DNA from: Volvox africanus
Lineage: Eukaryota > Chlorophyta > Chlorophyceae > Chlamydomonadales > Volvocaceae
DNA: 64,000 nt
Direction of reading: 5' to 3'
Assembly: GCA_030268105.1 (NCBI GenBank)
Contig: BSDZ01000008.1
Span: forward strand, 2,418,001 to 2,482,000
The notes beneath the pieces were generated by a model. It was not told where the DNA came from, searched no databases, and saw only the letters and a program-made list of their open reading frames with translations. Of this stretch, positions 23,059 through 34,379 are shown one piece after another. Made by a program: the position numbers and the translations under genes. Positions within the stretch are counted from its first letter, which is position 1, and the number at the start of each line of letters is the position of its first letter.

Positions 23059-26000
23059 ATGGGCTGCATACAGAGCAAGGTAAAGCCAGTATCAGTCAAA
23101 CTTATCTTGTGTTGAGATACAGTTCATTCATGAAACGGAGGTCAAGCATACGCATGCGCAAGAACTCATCTTGCGTCGCAGGGCGCGACCGCCAACCATG
23201 AGCAAGCTACCGCAAACCAGTCAGCGGCGCCGCTTGTTATTAATGCCCTGTCGCCAAATAGCGATAATGCGGTGGTGGAGCCTGGGACCACGGCAGACGC
23301 GAGTACCGTGGAGCTTGAGGAGATGCAGGAGGCGCGTGATTCAGTGGGAAGCTTGCCATACTCATCAATTCATGGCTCGGCCCCTGACTCGGGGGGATCG
23401 CTGCAGCTACAGCAACGACCAGGGTCCCGCGGAGTGCAGTTTGGAGGCGTTGATGTGCAAACTTACGACTTGCCCCCGGCCCTCAGCGAAGAGCACAGCC
23501 ACTTTCTGCTTCAGAAGTCGCTTCCGCAAATTCCGACAGCAAATGTTGAGCTCGAAACTCGGGTATGTGGACTAAGTCACAACGGGGTTAAAGTTACTGG
23601 TGAGCCATTAAATAATGCCTATGGGCTTATTCCAAGCGCCTTTGGTTGCTGGCAGGCAGCTGGGCTAAAGCACATTGGGTTTGGACCTCTCAAGAAAGAG
23701 AACCAGGACGAGTACTTTTGCCAAGTTGGGGGCTTTGGCGGGCAAAAGGATGGCTGCTGTTACTGCATATTTGACGGTAAGATTAGTTATCATCTTGAAT
23801 TTCAACCGATTCAGTCGGAGTCAGAACCACGACGATTCGACGCCTTACGTTGCAGGTCACGGTAACTATGGTCGTGACGCAGCGCAGTTTTGCAGACAAG
23901 AGCTGCCCGTTCTGTTTGACCAGGAACTGCGAAAGTACTACGCAAAAGCAGCGGTGAGCTATTCGGCTTTTTTTGTGGAAATGATAGATCCGTTCGGCTC
24001 AAACGGGTTGCGCTCCGGGTAATGACACCGCAGGCAGAAGGGATCAAGGATCCTAACGCAAAAGAACTTATCGAACCAATTATCAGCGACGCATTTGTGG
24101 AAACCGAGCGGCGACTCCACCAGGTATGAAACCAACCCGAGTGCCACGACACGGTCATGCTTCATTGGTCGGGTGGCCTCTGGGGTGTCGCGGACCTGAT
24201 CCTGCCAATCCGCTACGTAATGCCGCAGGCTGGCATTAACGTCTCCAGCAGCGGAACCACAGCGAGCGTCGTTTTCCAAAATAAATCCAGCGTCTGGGTG
24301 GCTGCCGCGGGTGACTCTCGGGTTCTCTGCATGGCCCAGATGGACAACCAATGGAAAGTGCAGCCTTTGACTCTAGACCACCGGCCCTCACGAAGAACAG
24401 AGAAGTTTAGGTGCGAGATTTGGGGTTTGCTTGATTTAGGCAGGACTCCTCGTTGGAGGCCGACCTGCTTTGGGCAGCAGTTTGTAGGGGCATGTGGGAT
24501 ACAGTTCTGCATAAGGCCGTTGCACGCGCATGGGGCCGCTTTGCAGACATCCACAAGCTGTCATGGGCTTCAAGTGCCATGTCGGGAGACGCACTGCCTA
24601 GACCAGGTACGGTGGGATACCCACATGGCGGCCGACTGGGAGTCCGGACAGTGTGCCCTGCTGTGATATTAGTCCTGGAACGTAGCCTTTGATCGGTTTG
24701 GGATATCCGCACGGGTGAGCGCCTCTGCCAGCCCACTGCTGCAGCCCTGACTCATACTGCCTTCTTAGCGTGTTCTCGCTTAGTCTTCGGTATAAATGGG
24801 TGCACGTTAACCCTGCGCCAGCACTGGATCATAACGGGATTATGCTAAGCTGTCTTTTCCCTGAATCTTTCTGTGCGCTGCATCGCTGGTAACAGATTGG
24901 AAATAGCGCCGTCCTAACGGTTTGGGATATCCGCACGGACATTTGGGTTTCGACCGCCTGCATGCCGTGCAGGGTCGAAGCTGCAGGCGGGCGGGTAGAG
25001 CCGAAACGGCTGCCCAGCGGCAAGACCGTAGGGGAACCGCGACTATGGCTGGCGCACTTGCCTAGCCCTGGCTTGCTGCTGTCGCGGTCCATTGGGGACG
25101 ACATGGCCACGTCCGTAGGCTGCACAGCACGGCCAGAGATAACCTTTATGGCCCTGCGGCCTTTCCTAGGTGAGCTCCTGGAGGTGAGGGACCAGAGCAG
25201 CAGGCAAGGCGCAGCTCCGCAAAACTTTGTGGAGCCGGACCGCCAGCCTGCTTTCTGTGAATTAGCAAGGCGCTGGGCCAATAGACATGAATTCTAGCAG
25301 ATCAGTGCATCAACGGGTCTTAGGGCTGTAAATTGGGAAAGGAGCGGGGGTCCTGCCTGTGGGACAAGTGCACAGCATCAGCGTACGCATGGAGACGGAC
25401 ATAACGTGGCTGTTGTGTGCCCTTCCTTTTTTTGAACACGCGGTAAACACTAGGATTACATGTTCGCAAGTATAACCTTGAAATCCTTGCTTGCACTGTA
25501 CACACTCGCCTCTCCCCTTGCTTGGGGAGATGAAACCCACTTGTCCAAAGGGTATTACATTTTTGCCGACTTTGTTGCTGTAACAAGAATACTTTTATTG
25601 CTCCGCGCAGACCAGTTCCTTGTGATTGCATCGGACGGCGTGTGGGACGTGCTTAGTAACGACACAGTGGCGCAGTTAGTGGGCGACGCAGCGGACCCAG
25701 AGACAGCCTGCCAGGCGGTGCTGGAAGCAGCCCTATTGGAATGGGAGGAGCGCCTCGCGGCAGATAACATCTCGATTATTGTGAGCATTGGTTGTGCAAG
25801 TCGTATGACGTTGCCAGGAGTGCTGCACCGGAGCCAGGCGTGAGAAGCGGACTAGTTTTGGCCCAGTCAGGCGCCTCAGCTTGCTGCAAATCATTAGGGT
25901 AGAAGGAGCCAGGCTGGGATGGAGCTTAGCATGGGAAATGTTCGCGCCATGTGTCCATGGCCATTGTTGGCGTGGGGTTCATGAGATGGGCATCGCTGGG

Positions 26001-26683
26001 ATGGAGCACGGGCACGACCATGTAACTGATCGCGGATACGATAGTTGGGTGCTTTGCATGGGGCTTATCCCCTGCGTTTGAAGACGGGAAAGCCAGAAAG
26101 CCGGGCCGTGATTTGATGTATATTCGCGCGTAAGGACATGATGTTCATTCGCGAGCGAGGCATTTTCTGGGAGTGATGGAAGCCATGCATGCTTTGTCTG
26201 CGCTGTCGGCCGTGTTTTAATAAATTGCCGCCTTTCGGGGCGATCAGTTTCTTCTGTATCCTCTTAGCGCGGGGTGCATGCAGCGGCTTGCCGACCTTCC
26301 GTGTGTAATGTCCCTTTGCCTCTCGGTTGTTCCTCCGCGTGCCTGCGCTAGGATTAACTGCTGCGCTCCGCAGTGCATCATTTTTGTCACCGGTGCCGAT
26401 ACCCCTGTGCGTTTCAATGGCTCTTCTTCAGGTGGTTCAGCTGGTGTGGGGCGACTTGTTGGCAAGCAACGGCTCTAACGCCGGCTTTCGGACCACGAAC
26501 ACCTCAACGTTGCAGCCGCAGCAGGGCGGGCGTCGGTTGATATCGCCTGCGAACAGCGGGCTGCCGCTAGCAGACCCCGCAGGAGAAGCGCCCGAGGAGA
26601 CTGGCAGCAACAAGTGGCAACTGCAGGGCCAGTATCATGCGGGCAATGCTGCTGCTGCTGCACTCATGGCGGCAGCAACGTAA
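23059..26683 (+). CDS. PP2C-type (PPM) protein phosphatase, N-myristoylated
   Basis: Metal-dependent Ser/Thr phosphatase of 534 residues. Exons: 23059-23079, 23182-23776, 23856-23953, 24034-24123, 24229-24410, 24973-25169, 25611-25780, 26432-26683, all in phase. The first coding exon is only 21 bases and encodes MGCIQSK, a classic N-myristoylation signal (Gly2) with a neighbouring Cys3 that may be palmitoylated, so the enzyme is probably membrane-attached. PP2C motifs follow in order: KENQDEYF (Asp183), FDGHG (Asp205), SSSGTTA, AAAGDSRVLC, LDHRP, RVEAAGGRVEP, GEPRLWLAHLPSPGLLLSRS then IGDD, ASDGVWDVL and DNISIIVVQL. All metal-binding acidic residues are present. The last 70 residues are low-complexity. 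About 150 poorly conserved residues precede the catalytic domain. Plant membrane-associated group E PP2Cs have similar MGxxxSK starts. The substrate is unknown. Confidence 0.92.
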
Positions 26684-28492
26684 TAAACAGGCTTGAAAAT
26701 TACCGGACAGGGAGATGGGTATGTGCTTAGGATGGCGAGGTTAAAAAGCACCTAGTTGCAGGGAACACCAGCGAAAATCACACCTCCCGTCCGCTTGGCT
26801 GATGCTCTTGGGAAAGGAGCGATTATCTGATGAATGACTGCCAGCAAGTAGGAATAGGAAACGCTCCTGTGGTGCTGGATGTATATTGGGCCACCGCGAC
26901 GGTATGTCCCTATGCAACAATATTGGCCTAACGGTGGCCACGGAACAGACTTTGCGAATGTGGATAATTGGCTGCGGATAAGAAACCAAAGGATCTCAAG
27001 CACAATGGTGCCATGGATTCCCCCCAATTCGGAAACAGCTCCGGCTTTCGGCTGCAGTTCCTCGTAATTTCGCCTTCCCCAGTGACGCACGTCGGTGGCG
27101 CGGCACTGCCCAAGGTAGGGCCGCAGGATATTGCCAACCCACGGTTGCGATTAGTGCTCCACATGGCTGTTGGTGTCAATCTTGGTGCGCCGGCCGCGGC
27201 AGATCGCGCTCAGCCCTGCTCTCCGTTTTAGATTTGGTGTTAGACGGCCTCACAGAGTTGTGCTTGAACCTCGTGAGGTATTTCAGCTGCGTTAGGGCCA
27301 GTGCCTGTTAGTGATAGAGGCGCGCCCAAGCGGCGACGTACAGGCGGAAATTGGGGTCAGACTGGGGCAGCGCGAAACTTTGTGCATTGCAAGGACCCGT
27401 GTGCGCCCTTGCGCTGCTGCAACGTGCATGGTTTGACCCATCCATTTTCCGCCGTGGTTGAATTTCGCTGCGTTTTAAAAAACGTTATCCCTCGCGAGCT
27501 CCCCGCCTCCCAGCTCGAACAGGGATGCAATGTAATAGGGCTCGTAGCGAGGATGATGATGAACCCAGCGGCGGTGGTGATGATAGGTTATTAAGCACAA
27601 AAGATTTAATGGCATGGGTGGCTGGCAGCCTGGCAGCAGGTGAGAGTGATTGGGGTTATCGAGCGAGCATGGGTTGAGCCCTCGGCTTGACCGTGCGCGC
27701 GCTTGCAGGGTGTGCTGATGCCAACGGTCGTGGTGTGGTTAGGGGCCCACATTAATCCTAAAGCGGAACCCAAACTGAGTTCTCTGTCCATTTTTTCCAG
27801 ATGCGTCTGCTTTCCAAGTCTTTTTCTTACACACGCATGGAGATACGGCATGTTGGACGTTTGAATGAAGGACAAAACCTATTGCAATAGCTGAGCAGGT
27901 GTCATCAATTCAGATGACGGACGTCTGGCATGCGTTTGGGGAAAGCAACCCCACAAACAATTTACGGTGTGATACCATCCGTGCGTTTCTTACGCTGTGC
28001 TATGTGTGGAGGGTGGTGATGGCTCGTGGAACCGGGTAATGTAGAGGAATTTCGACCGGGTCGATTGAAACAATCTATTGGTAGCCTTGCTGGATTCTTG
28101 GACTGCAGTGACCGGGATGCAATTGTACGACTTAGCGGTGCATACCAGTTAGGTCGTCAGGCTGTCCAACGTGTACGAACGGTTTGGTTGGGCTGCGAGG
28201 CATTGACCTTTGCGTGTGCGAGCATACCATCGTGGCTGGTGAGTAGTGACCTGGTGCGATGGTAAGTGGTTAGTGGCCGTTGGGACGTGAGTTTGCAAAC
28301 CTACACGTACCTACTGGCAGGCTGGCGCACAAACGCATTATCATGGCGATAGCGGACGTGGTAAGGGAAACAAGTAAGGGAAATTGAGCATGTTTTGCTC
28401 GTATAGCCCTAGGCGTCCTAATAAAATTTTATCGGGTTTGTGTGTGGTGCCCCATCTTTTGCACGATTTCTGCAAGGGCTGTGCACGAGAGA
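26684..28492. other. Intergenic, 1.8 kb, between PP2C and SET genes
   Basis: This is 3' flank of the PP2C gene and 5' flank of the SET gene. Open frames are short (under 100 codons) and none shows a domain. A TGTAA is present at about 27,528 but is 0.8 kb from the PP2C stop, so it is an unconvincing polyadenylation signal. Confidence 0.4.
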
Positions 28493-31400
28493 ATGTCACT
28501 ATTGTTGCTTCAAAGCTATGATGGGGAGTCCCAGCTTTCATACTATAACCAGGTAGAAAATCGCACATTTCGGACTCTATACCGTATAAAATGCACGATT
28601 GACGGCAGCGGCGGCGGCGCAGGTGCTGCTTAATGCCAACGCATCTTCCTTTGAAGTTATTTTAGATGTGAACGGCAAAGGGAAAGGTCTTGTCGCAACA
28701 CGCGACATAACCGAGGGAACGACAGTATTCATCGAGCGTCCACTGGTGAGTTGCAGTCTAATCCTAGTGCTTTGCGTATGCTGTTTTTCCAGGGAAACAG
28801 CTTTTGGCCTCGACATTGTAGGTAATGTTCCACGTGGTCCTATACCCTTCCCCGTATGCAGGTTCACTTGCAGCATTTGGACAACCGTGGCAGCGCGATT
28901 GTGTGCCAGGCCTGCCTGCGCTTTGTTGGTAACGGCGTATTGCGTTGAGATAGCGCACCATGCCTGCTTAACACTAGTTAAACTCGTCATGCAGGTTCTA
29001 TTGAACGTCAAGTGGGACACAAACTTCGTTGCTTAGTTGATCAGTTGCGTGGAGCACAGCGTGGGACTTCGCTTTCAGATGGCGATGGCGGCGACGAGAG
29101 TGAGATTGACCTGGACGGAGCCCTTGAGGCCGGCGAGCGTCTCGAACAGGTGATGTTAGGCTTAGTATCAGGATATTATGCTTGTAGAGCTCCTCGCTCT
29201 GATCTTCTCGCATGGCTCCGTGTTTTTGGAGTCTGCCTGATCATTTTGGCCAAACTCGGGCCACCTACACGGATGTCTTACCGACCCCGGTCTGTCGCAT
29301 GAGTGAGTATCCGGCATGCCATTGCCCCATACGGGATGTGGGACTTTCCTGCACCATTATCTTGTAGAATTTCACGCCAGTAGGAGGATATGATGCGAGA
29401 AATGTAAAAGGTCTGAGGCCGCACTGGTTCAAACTCGCTGGCGCCAGGTGCGCTGCACCTTCGGAGCCTTGCTCTGATGCCCTCTAGCCCCTTGCCTTAA
29501 CCCCAGCGGCTTGCACTCCAAGACCCGAGTAGCTGCTGTCGCAAGGGCAAGGACATGTGCAACCCACTACGGCAGCATTGCTAAGGCAGGCTGTGCGAGT
29601 GCTGTCTCACAGCCTGCGCGTAGTGTCCGTCTGGTGGCACGCCGGCGGGCAGTGAAAGAGTATCGCGCGCCTGCCGAAGCAAGAGCTTACCTGCTATTCG
29701 TGGCCATCCCGATTAATTGGCCCCGCACGTTGATAGCGGCAGCTATAGCTAGCAACGGCGCGGTGGCCGAAGGCCTAACATTAAGCACTGAGGGTCTTGG
29801 GAGCTTGGTTCCGTTTCCATCTGCGCGGGTGGATGACATGGTGTGGCACTGGCATCTGGCAAGACGCGGGTCCCGGACCGGCGTCAGGTCATATGACATT
29901 AAAAAGGCCGAACTGATCCTCACACCACTTAAGTCATTGCATTGCTTTGTCATGCAGTTAGCACCCTTCGCACCTTATATTCTCCAGTCTCTCATTCTGC
30001 CTGGTTATCACCTCCCAGAGCATAAGCTTGAGAACCAGCGTTACCCGAAAATGAACTCTGTTTACCAGACTAACAAGTACTGAATCTTCTCGGCTCACGC
30101 TCACGCTTGCCACGGCTACACGTGCGACGGGGTGGCTTTGCTGCCCATGGGGCTCACACCCTGCCGCTCGCCTGCAGATCTACTCCCACGTAACACCCGA
30201 GGGGATTGCGGAGCTATGCTCCGGAACCGCAAAACTCCCATTATCTGACGGATTCCAGCTGCCGGATCCGGTACGTGCCGGCCGGCTCCCAGTCACACAG
30301 TCGCAGCAGCGCCCCATTCGCCCCTCCGCTCATAACCTCACTAGCTATCGCTCAGCGCATGCGCGGATTATCCTTTTATTCACCGCGACATGCAGACAAG
30401 TGCTGCATTTCGAATAATCTGTAATTGCTGTGAATGTTGTGCGAATGATGGCTTGTCTGATCCCGTGATTGGTTGATCACCGGGTGTCCTCACGCCGTTG
30501 TGACCTGGTTTGCAGGTCCCATGCCGCCGAGGCTGTGTCGCGCTGTACTGCAGTGCCGCCTGCGAGGCTGAGGCATGGGAGCACTCGCACTGCCTGCTGT
30601 GCCCCGTGTCTACGTCTACGGGGCCAGCAGCTGCCGCCGCACCCGCCGGTGCTTATTCGCCTGGCTCGGCCCAGGCTGCCGTCACTCACTCGGGCGGTCA
30701 CTCAGATACGGCTGAGGCCGTCTCGTCACCCGATGCAGCGACCAACTCCACGGGGCAGCCAACATCATACGACAGCGCACGTGCAGATGGGACTGCGGGG
30801 GGATCAGCAGAGGCAGCAGCCGGTGGTGGGCCGGCCTCAGCAGGCCCCGGGCCAAGTTGTTTCAGCGGAGGCCCCACCGCGGCGAGTCCGTCGGTGACGG
30901 CGCCGACAGAAGCGGTCATGGAGGAGTTGTGCGGCATCTCCATAGATCGCCGTGCGCTGGTGTCGTTTTGGGAGCACGCCCGGGAGACGAACGAGATCTT
31001 CTTGCTGGCGGCGCAGGTGGTGGCGGTAACGCTGCTGAAAGCAGCCAGGCTGGTCCAGGTGGATGAGCTGTCAGAGGGAGCGCCAGTTGCGACGACACCT
31101 GGGCCGTCTTCCCAGGCGGCAGGGTCGTCGTCCAATGCGTGTCAGTCGGCACTGCTGGCGGCGTGGCGGCCTTTCATGTACGGCTGGAAGCGGTGCTGGT
31201 GGGAAGCAGTTGCCGTACCAGACGACGTGGACGACGAGGAGGAATTTCGCGCACAGCTCAGGTGCAAATTTGCATTTGTTAACGAGATAGCTAATTTATG
31301 CGAGGTGATTGGTGCAGATGTAAACCAATATAAACCGTCTTGACCTGCGATGCCTTTTGTACACACATGCTTGCTCCTCCTAAAGAAAGCTGCATTTCAA

Positions 31401-33484
31401 CGTGACGTCGGCAGGTCGGTTGAAAGGTCGGTCATGTCGTCCATGAACACCTCATGAAGAGAAACGGAGCGGTTTCTGCATCATTCAGATACTTTCCCAT
31501 CTCCTGGTGGATGCTTTTTCGTTTCATCACCTTGTGCCATTTTCATACCGCCCCTCTGCAGGTCGTTGGCGTCGGACTCCCTGGAGCTCCTCTCTGCTGC
31601 GATCAAAGACCCACGGTTCGGTCCGGACCTATTTCAGCTCCAGGTGCGGAGGAACATTTACAACGCTGCACACGGCGTCTCGTGTGGCGTTTCCACCATC
31701 TGGATCATTGGGCTATTGGGATCATCTGGATCATTGGGGAAGTTGTCCTCCGTATTTTAGCTGTTTTAGCTGTTGTGATGAAGCACGAACTCAAACAATC
31801 GAGCTCTCAGCGTTTATCGGGGCTGCACGTCCGGAAGCTGATGTTGAGGAGGGAAGATGGAGAAGGAAAGGGAGAAGGTAATGGCACGTTGGAATCGCCG
31901 AGTTTCTGCCAAGTTCCCTCGGTCGTTGCATGTCAGGATTGGCTAGCACATTTGATGCTGCATCTGTACCCAAGGCTCCCCCCTTACATCCACGCAGGTG
32001 TACGGCAGCATTGTTGGTATGTTTGAATTGAACAACATGGGCCTAATCGTGCCCTCTCCCGTTGAAGACTACTTCCTGGAGGTGGACGAAATGGAGGAAG
32101 GCACGGAGAAGCGGGAAGTGACACAGGTGTGGGGGAGGCTACGGGTGGCTGAGGGGGGCCACCCCCTCAGGTAGGCAGGTAGGGAGGGCAGCAGGGCTGG
32201 GTCCTGGCATAAGCGTTTCGCTTACACCATTCGATAAAGCGACGGGATATCCTTCAGCCGGAGAAGCATTCATCTGAGGTTCCAGGTCGCTTACTGCTTG
32301 AGAGTGGGAGCATTGCGTCGTTGCGGTTTTGCGCCGCGTCGCCCATGTCGAATTGTGACCTCCCAGGTCCCTGTCACCCTCTCCCGGCAATGAAATTTCT
32401 GTCCCTCCGCGTGTGTGTTATGTGGCTTGTGTGAGTGCTGAGTAGAGAGTGTTTCAACCGGCCAAGAAGACTGCGATGGGGGGGGGACGAAGACGCATCA
32501 TGATCGGGATGCTGCTCTCCGCCCCCGTCTCCTCACTCTTCACACTATTTGCGCTTTCCGTTAGGTGACGCAACCGCTGCTGGATGCACTGGATGCCGAG
32601 TACGCCACCCCCTGCGAGGCTACAGCCTTCCTAGCGCTTCAGGTGCTTTCGTGCGTATGTGTGTGCGGGGGTGGCGCGTAGGGGGCCCTAGAAAGGGACG
32701 TGGTGGAGACCGAACAGGTTTAAGACCATGGAATTTGCTAGGGGGGTTGAAACGGGGTGGGTCGTTGCTGGTTTCCGCTAGTACCAAATTGCGTGTACAA
32801 GGAATGGCCGAGTGAGAGGAGGAGTATATGCCCTGGCCATGATATTGCGTTGGCCATGTATTTAGCCATATGTCTACTAGTGGATGTTATAAGTGTCTCA
32901 TTACCACCGCGGCTACCTAGCTCAGTTCTCTCAATTTTTAAAAACGTCATCGAACGCGTTGAGCGGTGGATATGGCCCATCGGGGCAAGGGCGTTGTCTT
33001 CCGCATTCTATATAGATAAATTAGTATAAAAAATATATACAACGCTCTTAATGAAAAGGCTTGGTGCATGGGAAAGCTTTTGCGGGTTTCCTGCTCCAAT
33101 CAGTCAAACTCTGCGATGTATATGAAGTCCGTGTCGGTTGTGTTGTGTATGAAGTAAATCCCCATCACACCCTTCTCCCCCGACTGTTTACCCCCCCCCC
33201 CCCCCGCTCAGAGCTGCATCAACCATTCCTGCGACCCCAACTGCACCGCAGCCTGCGACACGGGGGATCGGACCGTCACCATCCTGGCGCAAAGAGACAT
33301 TCCTGCCGGCGAGGAAATCACAGTATCGTATATTGACTTGTCGTTGCCGTACAAAGAGCGCCAGGCAGACCTGCGTGATTACGGCTTTGTGTGTCGGTGC
33401 GTGCGGTGCGTGGCGGAGGCGGCAGAGGCACGAGCGAAGCGCAAGGGCACAGCCAAGGGGGTCAAGGTTGGCCGGCGGCGGTAG
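28493..33484 (+). CDS. ATXR2: ATXR2-like split SET/MYND lysine methyltransferase
   Basis: Probable histone-lysine methyltransferase of 601 residues. Exons: 28493-28552, 28623-28745, 28862-28928, 28995-29149, 30178-30270, 30516-31261, 31562-31643, 31998-32126, 32565-32642, 33212-33484, all in phase. The SET domain starts with NGKGKGLVATRDITEG, is interrupted by zinc-finger segments (CQACLRFVGSIERQVGHK, then CRRGCVALYCSAACEAEAWE with a following H and Cys pair), and resumes as IVGMFELNNMGLIVPSPVED, then SCINHSCDPNC (about 512-522), EEITVSYIDLSLPY and the post-SET cysteines in YGFVCRCVRC (572-577). Order and motifs match plant ATXR2, reported in Arabidopsis as an H3K36 methyltransferase. It is longer than the plant protein, mainly from a Ser/Ala/Gly-rich insert of about 100 residues after the finger. 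The first exon (20 codons) is the least certain. Cofactor and catalytic motifs are intact. Confidence 0.9.
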
Positions 33485-33647
33485 CGGAGGCGGCTCGGGG
33501 GTGCCATGCTACGTCGCAGTCTGCTGACGGCGACTAGACATTAGCATCCGCGCAAGTATGCAGCAGGGAGCAGAGATGCGGACGGGACTGAATTGCAGAC
33601 CGTGTACATCATAAGTAGGGCCGTAATTATATGACCTAACTTGCTCG

Positions 33648-33652
33648 TGTAA
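33648..33652 (+). terminator. TGTAA polyadenylation signal of the SET gene
   Basis: TGTAA occurs 164 bases after the SET-gene stop at 33482-33484, in the usual place for an algal polyadenylation signal. Confidence 0.5.
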
Positions 33653-33713
33653 GAGAAAGGGTAGAAAGTGCGCCGCAGTAATTCAGCAGTGTCAATAAAT
33701 GCTGCAGTCGGCA

Positions 33714-34238
33714 TTAATTGTTGCGCAAGCGTAAAGCCTTGCTTTCAGAAAGCCTTATCCAAATTTGCATATGCTGTAATAGCATACATGACTTGCTGGG
33801 ATGCAACGACGCGGCGAATGCGCGTATGTATATGAAATGATAATGTCCGGCTCGATGATCGTCCAACGCCCTAACGATGATCAGGCTCGCAAGGAAGACG
33901 CGCACAGCAAATGGGCTCCGACCGTTCTTAATATAAAACACTCCTGTAAAAGCACAACAATCGCATTTGTTTGACTCGCGCCGATAAGTCTCCCTCAAAA
34001 TTTCATCCCCAGCGTTCACCCCAGATGACATGACACCGAAAGGACAACAATTTGGAACCAAAACTTCATTTGTGGCCCTCGGCGCCTGCAAATTAAGAAA
34101 CATCTCAACAGGAAGCCGCTCCTGCCCTTTGACCCCCATCCTGCGTGTTGGGCCGCTGTAGCAACAGGTAAGTTCTCCGGCCAGCATCACTGCAGCGACC
34201 CAGCGCGACGAGATCAGCAACTCCAAAGCCGCCTGCAT
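33714..34238 (-). CDS. Orphan open frame, hypothetical
   Basis: An ATG-initiated frame of 174 codons starts 142 bases after the RING-YEATS stop on the same strand. It has no family resemblance that I recognise and contains scattered cysteines (SNKCDCC) and a hydrophobic patch (VRVFLASLIIVRALDD). It lacks the low-complexity and splice patterns of its neighbours. It may just be the 3' untranslated region of the RING-YEATS transcript; a separate small gene is possible but unsupported. Confidence 0.15.
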   Translation of the reverse strand: MQAALELLISSRWVAAVMLAGELTCCYSGPTRRMGVKGQERLPVEMFLNLQAPRATNEVLVPNCCPFGVMSSGVNAGDEILRETYRRESNKCDCCAFTGVFYIKNGRSPFAVRVFLASLIIVRALDDHRAGHYHFIYIRAFAASLHPSKSCMLLQHMQIWIRLSESKALRLRNN

Positions 34239-34379
34239 GTTTTTATTAAACTACTATAACATCCGATCCCCCGGTCCCAGTTATACACACACACACGGTT
34301 CAAATCCGTAAACGTTGTGTTCTCGCACTTACTGTTCCGCCCATTCCTCATTCCACGTTGCCGCTACTGTTCTTCCCCC

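Larger units (their letters stand above)
33485..34379. other. Convergent 3' intergenic region
   Basis: This 0.9-kb gap separates the ends of the SET gene (plus) and the RING-YEATS gene (minus). It contains the TGTAA at 33648 and a 174-codon open frame on the minus strand that is listed separately. Confidence 0.5.

Noticed and set aside
29511..30083. A 190-codon open frame on the plus strand
   Set aside because: It begins with TTG, not ATG, shows no domain, and lies inside SET-gene intron 4, whose flanking exons join in phase (LEQ to IYSHVTPEGI) exactly as in ATXR2 relatives.
34297..34307. GGTTCAAATCC, a perfect tRNA T-loop/B-box match
   Set aside because: No A box, anticodon stem or pairing acceptor stem can be drawn in the 80 bases upstream on this strand.
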